This document shows positions 1 to 11,497 of a stretch of DNA of 64,000 nt, piece by piece. The stretch is taken from contig CM041293.1 of NCBI GenBank assembly GCA_023052935.1, positions 170,583,341 to 170,647,340 of the forward strand. Reading direction: 5' to 3'. The translations under genes were made by a program, and so were the position numbers. The DNA comes from Piezodorus guildinii (lineage: Eukaryota > Arthropoda > Insecta > Hemiptera > Pentatomidae). Numbering within the stretch: position 1 is the stretch's first letter; every line of letters begins with the position of its first letter. Under the pieces are notes generated by a model. It saw nothing but the letters and a program-made list of their open reading frames with translations. It was not told where the DNA came from and made no database searches.

Positions 1-206
1 TTTTGATTTGTTTCTTGTTGTTGTTTTTTTTTGTATATATTTGAATTTATTTATTTCCGATTTTATGTTTTTGACTTTATCATTATTGGCTGTATATATT
101 GTATGAATGTGTACTACATCTCTATTACTACTGTTCATTATGCAACAAATTGTAATATTTCTCAATAAAAAAAAAAAAAAAAAAATATCTTATTAAATTA
201 AATATT

Positions 207-461
207 CTAAATTTGGATTTCATGCCAGTGCCTCCTGTATCTCGCTGCTTTGCTCGCGAAGTCTTCATCTTCTTGTTTTTGTACATGTTTATGGTTAAGA
301 GTAGCAACAATGCATATTACTTCGCTCGCCAAGAAGCTACTCTTTCGACTATTTTTATGAACAACGAAAGTATTATTTATTGCCAGATTTTTATTTTTTT
401 CGGTCAAATCTACAATAAACATCCTCGAAGAAGTAAACATATCGATAATTACTAAATACAT
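207..461 (-). other. Small uncharacterised open frame (84 codons)
   Basis: An 84-codon frame on the minus strand with a basic, His/Lys-rich C-terminal half. It lies in a short stretch less AT-rich than its surroundings. No domain, signal peptide or splice context is recognisable, and the opposite strand is also open for 80 codons, so this may be chance. It could be a relic of a host exon or of a TE. No function is proposed. Confidence 0.12.
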
Positions 462-479
462 TTTAATTTTCGTTATATT

Positions 480-869
480 CAGTGGGGTTATACTAAAAAA
501 GACACCTGAAATAGCAATGTGTTACTTTGTGTATGGTAAATTAAATATTATTATTTCATGCTAGATATCAATTTTATTCACTCTCGGTTACAATAACATT
601 TCCATTACCACTTAAAAATTATTCAAAAACATCGTTTTATCTTCTAAGCAGAAGCGTTTTATAGGTAACAACATAACCTAATTGCGTATTTTTAGGCTTG
701 AAAAATAAGTTTTACTATGTTCTTAATACTATGTCGTAACGAAACGTTTTTTAGTCATCTTGAATTATTTTAAAAACTAATAAAAATTGAACATGTGTCT
801 AAGGGTCCCTTCACAGGAAACATGGATACAACCTCAATATGCTTAAATATATATTTGTTATTAATTATG
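480..869. other. AT-rich intergenic DNA
   Basis: No open frame, repeat end or splice-bounded exon could be recognised here. Confidence 0.5.
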
Positions 870-1273
870 TTCATATAACATTTCCTGATACTGGTCATGT
901 CAAGATACCATTGTTTGTATGCAGTTAGGTGCTTGAATTTCATTCAAATGAGTACTTATAGTTTTTGAGTTATTCGAAAACCAATTTTGTTTTAAGTTGT
1001 AGAAAAATATTTTTTTTAACCACTTAGAGAAGGACTTATCCTAAACCCAGCCTTATTGCACATCTAGACATTATAGCGACGCTGCAGGAAAAATTTCAGC
1101 TTCACAACAATAGCCATATTTAAGATACTGCGATGACAAGAAAATCGAGTGAAATGGGACTTTCTTTCCTAAATATAGAAGAAGATTATAAGTACTACTC
1201 ATAAAAGTATTAATGTAAATTTAAATAAAGACCAAATAAAATATTAGCGAGCAAAGACGCGGGTTACAGCTAG
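870..1273 (+). mobile_element. Helitron 3' end fragment
   Basis: The stretch ends in a GC-containing segment (GCGAGC, then GCGGGTTACAG) followed by CTAG and a T at 1270-1274. Canonical Helitrons end in CTRR just after a short GC-rich hairpin and insert before T. No Rep/helicase coding remains, so this is a non-autonomous or truncated copy. The left limit is uncertain. Confidence 0.45.
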
Positions 1274-1287
1274 TGTATGTGTATATG

Positions 1288-1290
<3 letters not shown>

Positions 1291-1340
<50 letters not shown>
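1291..1340. repeat. (AT)n microsatellite
   Basis: About 25 uninterrupted AT units just right of the Helitron terminus. Confidence 0.95.
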
Positions 1341-1344
<4 letters not shown>

Positions 1345-1372
1345 AGATAGATAGAATGTAAATAATATTCCT

Positions 1373-1562
1373 GTTAGGTTGGATCAAAAAAACCTACCTG
1401 CATAAAGGACAAACTTAGATATTTATGTTCAGCCTGCTCCAGGGGTTTTAGAATACCTGGATTCCGACAATCCCTTTTTATTATTCTTGGGATATAGACA
1501 AGTTTTTATTACTGTAGGGAAAATTGCCTGGTTTTATGGACAAATTTGTCGACTGAGTTTTT
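1373..1562 (+). repeat. Direct repeat, left copy
   Basis: About 190 bp starting GGTTGGATCAAAAAAACC. It recurs in the same orientation at 2381-2561 with roughly 85-90% identity by eye. The pair encloses about 820 bp that includes a hAT MITE. The copies could be degenerate LTRs of a small element or two independent insertions. Confidence 0.7.
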
Positions 1563-1780
1563 GTTTTCATATTTTTATGTCTATAGTTTAAGTTAAATTT
1601 TTTATCATAAAAAAACAAATATTTTTCTTTATATTAAGCACGTAAAATCCCTTCATTTTTATTATTACAATTACCCTGGTAGCTAATATGATGGTAGAGT
1701 TTATGAAATTTTAAATTATTCAATTGACGTACGCCTTAGGTTCATATTTTTTTTTTTTAACTATTCGTTTTGCTTTACAC

Positions 1781-2063
1781 TAGGGATGGACATAATCGAA
1801 TGACGATTATCGGACCATTCCATTATCACAATCATTCGGATTAATCTCTTATCGGATTAATCGGTTTGGATAAGCGAATGATCGTTCGATCTGCAGTGTT
1901 TAACGATAATCGTGGGATTATGAGGAGCTCGGATAATCGAAGGATCTTTTTTTTTTTTTTTTTTATTGTCTCTCACAATGCATACTAATCAATCATACGA
2001 TTATTTAAATCATCGAAGTCCCATCATCCGATTATGACGATCATTCGATTATGCCCACCCCTA
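1781..2063. mobile_element. hAT MITE, copy 1
   Basis: The ends are TAGGGATGGACATAATCGA and its near inverse, ending GATTATGCCCACCCCTA. They are flanked by a perfect 8-bp duplication, CTTTACAC (1773-1780 and 2064-2071), which is diagnostic of the hAT superfamily. The interior consists of short inverted ATCGGATTAATC-like motifs and a T-run, with no coding capacity. Confidence 0.92.
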
Positions 2064-2380
2064 CTTTACACCTTTTTTATTTTAATTCATGATATTTTGT
2101 TTATAGTTATTGGAGCATTACGGATTAATTATTTATTTTTTCTAGAAATAATCATATTTTACTTCATATAATCTGAATTTTTTATGCTGTTTGGTTGAAA
2201 ATTAACGATATTACAATTTTATTTCTTTGAGCCCCGAGGTTACGAAAACACCATAGTTTAGGCGGCTCTAAATTTAAAACTAGTTAAGATAGGATTCTAA
2301 AATTTTGTATAACATCCTAACTACATGGAAGGATTTATCTTGACAAATTTCTGGATGATTTCCCATAGAATGACCCACTA

Positions 2381-2561
2381 AAGGTTGGATCAAAAAAACC
2401 TACCTGCATAAAGGACGAACTTAGGTATTTATGTTCAGCCTGTTCCAGAGGTTAACGAATACCTGGATTCCGACAATCCCTTTTAGGGATATGCACGAGT
2501 TTTTATGACGGTAGGGGAAATTTCCTGGTTTTATGGGCCACTTTGCCGACTGGGTTTTTTA
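2381..2561 (+). repeat. Direct repeat, right copy
   Basis: Second copy of the repeat at 1373-1562. It lacks a short internal T-rich segment present in the left copy. Confidence 0.7.
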
Positions 2562-3070
2562 TTACATATACTTTCATGTCATATTATCCTAGATTGTGAA
2601 AAAATCAGAGATAACATTTTAGAATAATCGCAGATAATTAAATGCAAATGGCACACGTTATCATTTACTTTTAATTATATTGACCAGCAATAAACAAGCA
2701 GGGTTTTAATAGAACTGAATTTCCCAATTTGTGGGAAATGATTCGGACAAAGCTTGGAATCATGCTGATATACTTTAATGGTCTTAAATAAAAATAATCT
2801 GGGCTTACACCATCGCATATTACTTTCACTTACCTAGATAGGAAATATATAGTAAGGGAAAGTATTGCGATTGTGAAAATTTTCGAATTCCAGTTAGACG
2901 GAATTACACGTTTTAGGGTCTCCTGAGTGCAAATAACCAAGTCCCGCAAAAAGGTCTGTATGTGGTGACTCCGGGCGAAAACGAAAAGTCCTATGAAACT
3001 GAAATTCCATATTTAAGATAACTATACGCCCGAGACGTTACAGAAACTTTTTCACCAAAATTAGCTTACC

Positions 3071-3084
3071 AGAAGAGGCACTTT
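3071..3084. repeat. Target-site duplication, left, of Jockey LINE
   Basis: AGAAGAGGCACTTT here matches AGAAGAGTCACTTT at 4677-4690 with one mismatch. The sequence belongs to the interrupted family H copy. Confidence 0.85.
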
Positions 3085-4676
3085 TCTTTCATTTTTTTTT
3101 TTTTTTGTCACTTAACATTTTATTTACACCTGTAAAAAATATTACAATCAGCAAATGTGCTAAAATCTAAGGAAACATGGCGTGGGCAGGCATGAGGGAG
3201 ACAGCACCCTGTGGTGATCCTCCTGACATTAAGCAGAACTATATTGTCAATTCAGGAGGTCCCTCATACAACTCCTTTTCAGCCTACGCCGAGTGATGGA
3301 TGGTATGTCGGTTGTAGCCATGTTTTGCACAAGTTTGTTTATGTGTTCATTTAGTTTCTCGTTAAATCGTTTGTAAGTCTATCGAATGTGGTTTGTTGTA
3401 GTTGGAATACGTAAATCAGTATGAAGGGTATCGTTTGAAACATATGGTGGTGAGTTCGTTGCCAGTCTTAAAAATTGAAATTAATAGGTTTGTATTTTAC
3501 GTATGGGTGTCTTTTTAGCAGGTCCGTATATTTGGCAAACGTAAGCCCATATTGTTTTTAATAAATAAGTGTATACGTTACGTTTCTCTCTGATGGGTAA
3601 TTTAGAATGTCTATGAAGTGTCGAATACAATAGTCTCAGTCGAAAATTTAGAGATTTACGTTTAGTCTTGACGTGTGGACCCCATGTCAACCTTTTGTCA
3701 AAAATAAGTCCCCAACTACGTTACTGTATTTGATTGTGGTATCTGGTGGTTTTCTATGTAAACTGGAGGGCAGGTTCCATGTCTAAGTGTAAATGTAACA
3801 TGTAGTGACTTGTTATGGTTAATTTTTAATTTCTATTTCCTACACCAGTTTTGTACATTGTCTAAGTGATGTTGTAAAGTCATACTGGCGTGTGTAGGGT
3901 CTGTGTTTTTAGTAATAATCGCAGTGTCGTCGGCATATGTCGCAGTTAGGATGTTTTCGTTTGTCGGTAAGTCGTATGTGTATATTAAGTACAGAAGTGG
4001 GGCCAGGATAGAACCTTGGGGAACTCCTCAGAGACTGGCTTGACTAATGAGGTCTCGGAACCCTGTCGGACGGAAAAGAAGCGGTCATAGAGAAAATATA
4101 GTAAAAATAAATAACAAATGCTTGGAAGTATGGGTTTTAGTTTAAAAAAAAAAAACCCTGGTGCCACACCCTATCAAAAGCTTGAGTAACATCCAAAAAT
4201 GCCCCAGAAGCGTATCGTTTTAGTTCAAGTGCAGTGGAAATAAAGTCTGTTACTCTGTGTAGCTGCTGTGTTGTGGAGTGCAAGGAGCGAAATCCAAATC
4301 GATGGTCTGGTAATATGTTGTGGTCAGTCAGTATGTTGATAATGCTTCCGTACAATAATTTTTCAAATATTATTGAGCATACTGGAAGAAGGCTAATAGG
4401 TCTGTAGGAATCAGGTATGTGTTTGTCTTTGTTAGGTTTATGCATCATTGAAATCGTAGAATATTTCCATTGAATGGGGAATTTGGTCGTCCTGAGTATA
4501 GCATTGTATAATGCAGTGAGAAATACTAAAGCTTTTCTGGGAATTTTTTGAAGCACTTCAGCAGTGATAAGGTCGTAACCAGGAGTCTTTCTTTTCGGCA
4601 TTTTTATAATCTGTCTTGATACCTCGGAAGGAGTAAAGGATTTTGGTGGAAGAGACATGGGAAGAGGAAAGTCCAA
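3085..4676 (-). mobile_element. 5'-truncated Jockey-clade LINE
   Basis: The minus-strand frame at 4137-4676 gives the N-terminal half of a non-LTR reverse transcriptase: the KTPGYDLI block, the SYRPISLLPV block, GFRSLHST and the FLDVTQAFDRVWH block with its catalytic Asp. The palm motif containing YADD lies in the decayed stretch below 4137. A further frame at 3481-3690 (TWGPHVKTKR onward) matches the C-terminal region of Jockey ORF2. Poly(A) on the minus strand appears as the T-run at 3091-3106. A 14-bp target-site duplication brackets the element. It is 5' truncated, lacks endonuclease and ORF1, and carries frameshifts, so it is dead. Confidence 0.88.
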
Positions 4677-5180
4677 AGAAGAGTCACTTTATACCATGCA
4701 TTTTGCACCTTTTTAAGATTTTCTCAAAAACGGCTCTAACGATTTTGATTAAACTCTAGATATCAATGTAAAATTTAATTGCCTTTAATATAATGTAAGT
4801 TTCATTCGGATTAAAATAGTCTGGCAGGGCTTAAATGGCGATATTTAAAATTTTCTTCCTCTAAAGTACCTTTAATTTTGTAGATTCTATAAAAATGACA
4901 ACATCGTCTATTTAGTACTGATAAAAAACGGATAAATGTATAATTTGAACGAATTCGATATCTAACTAAAAGAGAAAAGATCAAAAATATTTGTTTATGC
5001 AATTTATGTGTTTTTGATCATAAAAACAGTAATATAGACGTATAATATACCGTTAGAAAGCTACAGATTTTAGAAAAATGTTTATATTATACACAAAATT
5101 GTAAAAGTTAATGGAGAGTTGTGAAAAGCCGATTAAACTAACCGATTTTAATAGATAATAATATAATTGATTATTTATTA

Positions 5181-6079
5181 TTGGGTTGATGCAAAATTAA
5201 TGCAGGTTTTTAGTAGGTATTGTAAATACGCCATATCTTTACTTTAACCATATATATTTAATCAAAATAATTTCCATCTGAATCAATGCACTTTTGCCAA
5301 CGTTCAACAAGCTTTCTTATTCCACCAGAAAAAAAATCCGAATCCCTGGACTCAATGAAATCACGAAAAGAATTTTCAATGTCGTCCTGGTTTTGAAAAT
5401 TTTTCTCCCTCAAAAAGTTGTCCAGATGCCCGAAAAAGTGGAAGTCTGTAGGAGAGAGGTCAGGTGAATAAGGCGGATGTTGGAGAACTTCGTAGCCCAA
5501 TTCGTGCAGTCGTCGAAGCGTTGGTTGTGCAACGTGTGGTCTGGCGTTATCGTGGAGCAGGATCGGCCCCTTCCGATTCATCAATGCTGGGCAAAGACGT
5601 TGCAATTTTTGAGTTCCGAGTTCCGCCGCCATTTCTCGTGTGGTTTTGGTTGGGTCTTCTTCCACTTTTGACCTCAGCTGGTCGTTGTCCAGAGCAAGAT
5701 GACGGCCCCGACCTTCCTTGTCTTCGAGGTCGAAATCTCCTCTGCGAAACTTCTGGAACCAACGCTGCACCGTGCATTCATTAATAGCCCCCTGACCCCA
5801 CACTTCATTAATATTACGAGCCGTTTGCGCAGCGCTGCGCCCTAATTTAAATTCGTAAAAATAAATTTGACGAAAATCGCACTTTGACATTTTCGATTCA
5901 AGACCTTTGAACACACTGAACAAAACGATTTTACTAAACAAATTCATGGTGAAAGAGAGGGTATTAGATAAGGTTTGTTTTGGTATAATAATGATCAATG
6001 TTAGGATTAGCTTTGTTTACACAATTGGAATTAAGATATTGCAATAGAAGAAACCTGCATTAATTTTGCATCAACCCAA
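5181..6079 (-). mobile_element. Internally deleted mariner element
   Basis: Terminal inverted repeats of about 30 bp start TTGGGTTGATGCAAAATTAA at 5181 and are mirrored at 6050-6079. They are flanked by TA on both sides (5179-5180, 6080-6081), the Tc1/mariner target duplication. At about 0.9 kb it is shorter than the ~1.3 kb of an intact mariner. It sits inside family H copy 1. Confidence 0.95.
5258..5890 (-). pseudogene. Mariner transposase, internal deletion
   Basis: The frame is open for 210 codons from the Met of MSKCDFRQIY. Residues 1-90 hold the paired-type helix-turn-helix domain (LGRSAAQTARNINE, TVQRWFQKF, and the GRGR AT-hook-like motif). Residue ~96 (REMAAELG) then joins directly to LVNRKGP-type sequence, so about 120 residues are missing, including the first catalytic Asp of the DD34D triad. 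The second (HDNARPH) and third (YSPDLSPTD) Asp motifs remain. It resembles the cecropia/Hsmar1 group. The protein may still bind DNA but should not catalyse transposition. An upstream in-frame extension to 5998 lies before the conserved start and is probably not used. Confidence 0.9.
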
Positions 6080-6110
6080 TAAAACACATGTTTCTATTTC
6101 AATAGAATAG

Positions 6111-6115
<5 letters not shown>

Positions 6116-6167
<52 letters not shown>
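6116..6167. repeat. (AT)n microsatellite at the Gypsy insertion site
   Basis: About 26 AT units abut the 3' LTR of the Gypsy element. The element's target-site duplication cannot be read because of the repeat. Confidence 0.95.
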
Positions 6168-6171
<4 letters not shown>

Positions 6172-6313
6172 TAAATTTATATTGGAAGATTAGACATATC
6201 AAAATAATTGATTATAATTTAACACATAACATGTAACATAATCTACTTTTTAATTGCAACCTCCAGCTCATCAAACATATGGGGGCTTTTAGCAATGTGA
6301 CTATATCTAAACA
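6168..6313 (-). repeat. Gypsy-1 3' LTR
   Basis: 146 bp. On the element's strand it starts TGTTTAGATATAG and ends TTTAAACA. It differs from the other LTR at only one or two positions by eye (for example ATTGATTA versus ATTTATTA), which implies recent insertion. Confidence 0.93.
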
Positions 6314-6574
6314 TCCTCCCCTTTAAGTATTGATATACTAAAGTAAATTTACAAAATAAATAATATGGATATTATAGCTGTAAGAAACATAATACAAGAC
6401 TAATATCTAATATAATACAAATACAGGAAACATTTATTAAATATACAAAAAAAACAATTCCTATATACAGCAAACATAAATCAAGAACACAACATAATAT
6501 AAGATACAATAAAATATACTAATCTAAGTAATTTACAAAAATTAACAGTTTTAGACAGAGACTGACAAGTGTCT

Positions 6575-7700
6575 TCAATCTGGAAATCTTATAGGCCTTC
6601 TTATTATTCTTCCTGACATAGTTTGGTAACCTTCATAACCTTCATGGTTAACTACAAAATTATTATCAGCATTATCTCTCCCCTCACTACCCAAACTATC
6701 CTCAGCTGTTACATTTAGGTTATCCCCATTTTCATTATTTTCCAAATCATCATCACTATTCATTTCAGATAACTCTAAATCATTGTGATTAGTTTTAGCT
6801 AGCTGGGGTTGAAAATTTATATCCTTATTTAAAGCTATCTCAGAAAATTGTGGTTCTTTGAATTTTGTAATAAACCTAGAATTTCTCCTAAACTGTTTTC
6901 CATTGATATCAACTATGTATGATTGGAAATATAATTTTTTTACAATGAACCCCTGAGACCATAATTTCGTAAATTTGTTTTGAATCAACACAGGTTCACG
7001 AGGAACAAAATTATCGGGAGATTTAGAATTCTTGTCATATACAGTTTTTTTGCTTATCTTTTTGCATACTACTATTATTATTTATGTCAGGTTTTGGAAG
7101 AAGGTCATCATTGCGAATTGGTAATTTGGTTCTTAGGTGTCTACACATTAATAATTGAGCAGGAGAACTAGTTAAACCTGCTACTGGTGGGTTTCTGTAA
7201 TTTATAAGGTATAAATTAAAATCTGGTCACAACCTGACATTTTTTTAACATGGATTTGACAATACCAACGTACTTTTCCGCAATGCCATTGCTTTGAGGA
7301 TAATGAGGGCTTACTGTTTTAATTTCTGTAGCCCATTTCAGCCCGAAATTTTTAAATTCGGCTGAGCCAAAAAGGTTGTTATCTGCAATAATGATCCTTG
7401 GAATGCCAAATCTTGCAAAAATAGGCTTGAGTGATTCTATGATAGTTGCACTCGATTTATCTTTTATTGAGATTACTTCCACCCATCTAGAGTAGTAATC
7501 AACAAGGATTAAAAAAAATTCCTGCCAAATTCAGCTATGTCAAGCCCGACCTTATAAAATGGGATATTCGGAATATCATGAGGTAGCAGCTCTTCTTTTA
7601 TTTTACTCCGTTGAAATGTTTGGCACACAATACAACTTGAGACCAAATATCTGACATTATTCTGGCCAATAAAAAAATCTTTTTACTGTGCTCTTTATTT
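6575..7700 (-). pseudogene. Gypsy-1 integrase region
   Basis: A decayed zinc-finger (H2C2) end is visible near 7620-7700 (CQTFQRS). The catalytic core follows at 7216-7500 (WVEVISIKDKS, IIIADNN, SPHYPQSNGIAEKYV), so the Asp and Glu positions of the DDE triad are recognisable. The C-terminal domain at 6575-6991 ends in a long acidic Asn/Asp-rich tail. Frames are broken between segments. Confidence 0.88.
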
Positions 7701-7925
7701 TGTTTAAACTAAATGGGTCTCATGCAATAGGCAGCAGGGACAATTAACCTATTCTCCAGATACAATAAACCATTTTCTTCAAAAATATTATTACGAAGCT
7801 TATAAAAATGAACTATATCGGGAGTCACAGATGATTTCAGCTTCGATGGCCATCCATTATGATAGAATTCAGCTATCTGTGAAAGAGACGAGTCTTTTTG
7901 GTTTTAGACCACAAATTGAGAATAT

Positions 7926-8484
7926 TTATCCTCCGTGAAATTTATCGTAGCTCCTTAAACAATGCACCCTCTCCAGCATAGATGGATCATCATTAGAGAC
8001 AGATTTTACAAAATTACGGGACAAAAAATCTGCTATGTACATATATTTTCCCGGAAGGTATTTTAACTCGAACCGATAAGGTAACAGCTTTAATCTCATT
8101 CGTTTTATTCTACTATTGACTACCTTATTTATATCCTTTGAAAAAATCGATGTTAGAGGGGAATGATCAGAAAAAACAGTAACGCTAATATGACCGTAAA
8201 CATATTTATGAAATTTTGTGAATGCATACACAATAGAAAGCATTTCCTTTTCGATCTGTGCATAGTGGCACTCGCGACCTGTTAATGACCTGCTAGCGAA
8301 AAGAATGGGTTTACCCTCCTGAAAAAGTGCACACCCTAGCTTGGTTTTTTGGTGTTTCAGCTTGGATTTCCACCGGTTTAGTAGGATCAAATGACCTCAA
8401 TAGTGTGGCATTTCCAATAAGCTCTTTTAATTCAAGAAACTTCTCATCATGATATGAAGTCCATAACCATTCTGAACCCTTTTT
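7926..8484 (-). pseudogene. Gypsy-1 RNase H region
   Basis: Sequence typical of Ty3/Gypsy RNase H is seen: GCALFQEGKPILFASRSLT, EKEMLSIVYAFTKFHKYVYG, VFSDHSPL and IADFLSRN. The catalytic Glu (EKEM) and Asp (SDH) are present. A frameshift near 8330 separates this frame from the connection segment (WLWTSYHDEKFLELK) at 8390-8484, which abuts the family H insertion. Confidence 0.9.
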
Positions 8485-9371
8485 ACTTTCACTTACTATA
8501 TATAGTAAGGGGAAGTATTGCGATCGTGAAAATTTTCGAATTCCAGTTTTCAACGGAAATACACGTTTTAGGGTCCCTTGAGTCCAAATAACCAAGTCCC
8601 GCAAAAAGGTCTGTGTGTGTGGTAACTCCCTGGCGGAAACGGTAAGTCCTATGAAACTGAAATTTCATATTTAAGACAACTATACGCCCGAGACGTGACA
8701 AAACTTTTTTCATCAAAATGAGCCTACCAGAAGAGGCACTTTATACCATGCATTTTGCACCTTTTTTCGATTTTCTCAAAAACGGTTGCGACGATTTTGG
8801 TTAACCTCGCTATATCGATGTAAAATTAAATGGGCTTTAATATCATGTAGGTTTTATTTAGATAAAAATGGTCTGACAGGGCTTAAATGCCGATATTTTA
8901 AATTTTCTTCCCCTAAAGTACCTTTAATTTTGTAGATTCAATAATAATAACTAGATTATCTTGTTAACGCTGATGAAAAACTGGTAAATATATAAATTGA
9001 ATAAATTCGATACCCAACTAAAGGAGAAAACAGAAAAAATATTTTTTTAATGCAATTTTTCGTTTTTGAACATAAGAACAGTAATATACATGTATGATAT
9101 ACCGTTGGAAAGCTAAAGATTTTAGAAAAATTATCATCTCATACACAAGCTTTTAAAAGTTAATAGAGAGTGATGAAATGAACATAAAACTAACTGATTA
9201 TTTTAGATAATAATATAATAGATTTTTGAATCAAACACATGTTTCTATAGAAATTTAATTTAATTAATTCCTTAATAATTTCACGTATTTTTATCTCTAA
9301 CTGTATTTGAAAATTCTTTCATTGATTTTAAAAATGGAGGTAAGTGAAAGTCGTGTGTTGCCCGCACCAGA
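8485..9371 (-). mobile_element. Family H element, copy 2, inside Gypsy-1 pol
   Basis: A complete 887-bp copy. The palindrome end is at 8485-8510 and the TCTGG end (minus strand) at 9371. It interrupts Gypsy-1 between the RT thumb (LSPFRLLLK, minus strand, ending at about 9373) and the RNase H connection (KGSEWLW). Removing it rejoins the pol reading across an A-run with no duplication longer than a few As. Confidence 0.93.
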
Positions 9372-9372
9372 T

Positions 9373-10186
9373 TTTTTAGTAACAGTCGGAAAGGAGATAA
9401 CACCTGTGACAGGTTAGGTAAGTGGCTACGCAAAAAATTCACCATCCCAACATTTTCTGCAATTCCTTGACACTATTAGGTGCTTTTAATTCCTTAATAA
9501 CACGTATACGATCAGGATCCGGCCTATGCCACTTTTCATTAAACAAAGATCCCAAAAATTTAACCTCTTTAACAAAATACTGAACTTTTTCAGGATTGAA
9601 TCTAATATTATATTTTGGAGCCACACTCATAACAATGCCCACAATGCCCTGTAATTCTTTCCTCAGAGTCTGCAGCACTCAGGATATCATCGAAGTAAAC
9701 TATTACTCCCTGCAAATGGCCAAAATACTTTTGGGTCAATTTTTGGAACAATTCAGGCAATACTGACAAACCAAATGGTACTCTAAGATATTTATAAGTA
9801 TCAAAAGGTGTACTAAATGAGCACATATTACTCGAAGCCTCATCCAAAAGCAGTTGATGGAAGCCCTGTTTTAAATCAAAAAGGCAAAAAACTTTTTTAT
9901 TTTCAATTTTCACCGTAATATCCTCCATTGTTGGAATTTCATAATAATCTCTAATAAGGTATTTATTTAATTGCTGAGGGTCTATACAAATTCGCAATGA
10001 TGAGTCTTGTTTTTCTATTATAACAATATTGTTAACCCACTCCCCTGGACTGTCAACCTTTGCAATGACCTTATTCTTTTCCAAATTTACTAAAGTTTCT
10101 TTTAATTTATCTTTAATTTTAAAGAGAACTCGACGAGCAGGGCTTGATTTTGGAATGGCACCCTCTTTTAATTTTAATGAGCACAA
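9373..10186 (-). pseudogene. Gypsy-1 reverse transcriptase region
   Basis: Fingers and palm are intact in the frame 9608-10186: SLRICIDPQQLNKYL, the catalytic FDLKQGFHQ, and VYFDDIL with both catalytic Asps. A frameshift near 9665 moves the thumb (FLGSLFNEKWHRPDP) to frame 9439-9678. A second one near 9436 precedes VNFLRSHLPNLS. Confidence 0.93.
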
Positions 10187-10376
10187 GTCTGGAAAACAAC
10201 CTAAACCCTTAAAAATATCATCATTTTGCTACAAAAATTCTGATAAGTCTGCAGTCTTGATATTAAATACCTTTTTATTAACTTTAAATCCAAACAAGTT
10301 TGGAGTCCCATTATGGGAAAGCCTACATCTTGTTCCACAACAACGGATTCCGCTGTACAACATTTACCCTGAGCTC

Positions 10377-11439
10377 CTATCTGCAATTTAATAACCCCAA
10401 CAGGTTTGATTTTGTATCCTCAAATGCCTCCAACACAATAGTAGTTTTAGAAACATTAGAACTGTCCATTCCTAACTCATCAATCAGTAGTTTCAATGAT
10501 AAAACATTTGTTTCAGCACATGTATCTAGCTTAAATATAATTATTTTGCCGTTAATTTCTATATTTTCTAACAATTGACTATTTTTGTTTTTGTTTATTT
10601 GGTTTAGTTTGATGGTTCCGATACTAAAATCACCATCAAATGCCTCATTGTGGTCAGAAACACCCAGATTTTCAATTAGTTTTGAATTCCTGCCACACAT
10701 TATGGCCCAGTGACCCATTTTATTGCACTTAAACCATTTTTGGCCAAATGCAGGGCAACGATACCTAGAGTGCTTCTGCCCACAACGGGTGCAATCTATA
10801 TATTTATTTTTATTTACAGTTTGTTGTTTATTATTGCTATTTACCAACTCTTTGCTGTTACTTGCCCTTGCCAACTTGAAGACTTCCTGCCGTCGTTCTT
10901 CCTGTCCCCTGATGATCCTTAAATTTTCCTCTGCCATTTCGACGGTTTTACAAAAATTAACTGTTTTTTCCAATGAAGGGTCCTCTCTCAGAAGTCTTTC
11001 TTGAGTACTTTTGTCATAAAGTCCAAGAATTATTTGGGATTTTAATAATTTTTCCTCCTGGTCACCGAATTCACAAGGTGCAACTAGTGATTTGAGATCT
11101 GTAAAATACCGTTCAATTGGTTCATTTGCTGCTTGCTTCCTACTTAAAAATTTATGAATCACCATTGTCTCATTTTTCTTTGGGGTACAATGCTTGTCAA
11201 GGATATCTAAAATTGAATTAACATGTTTCTGCACCTGGCTTTAATGTCGTTATTGTGGAATATAGCTGTAACCCCTCGGATCCCAACAAGTTTTTTAGCC
11301 GTGCTACCTGGACCTCTCTTGATTTTTTCTCAGTTTCTGTGGCCACAAAATAAATTTCCACCTCAGTCCGGAATCTTCTAAAGCTCTCGGACAGGTTATC
11401 CACATTAACTTCCAATTGCAATGGTTTATTAAATTCCAT
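10377..11439 (-). pseudogene. Gypsy-1 gag and protease
   Basis: Two overlapping frames (11218-11439 and 10377-11234) are one gag split by a frameshift. The capsid-like part runs from MEFNKPLQLEV to the EERRQEV region. Two zinc knuckles follow (CTRCGQKHSRYRC, then KWFKCNKMGHWAIMC); the first Cys of the second knuckle is replaced by Trp. The frame then runs into an aspartic protease segment with FKLDTCAETN, where the usual DTG or DSG active site reads DTC. Confidence 0.92.
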
Positions 11440-11497
11440 AGTAGATGTTCTATCACTTCTCTTTCTTCAGTTCACTAGGACGATTTCGACTGCGCAA

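Noticed and set aside
5464..5784. Plus-strand frames of 106 and 64 codons
   Set aside because: They are antisense shadows of the mariner transposase.
10029..10922. Plus-strand frames over gag and RT of Gypsy-1
   Set aside because: Antisense shadows of clear retrotransposon coding on the minus strand.
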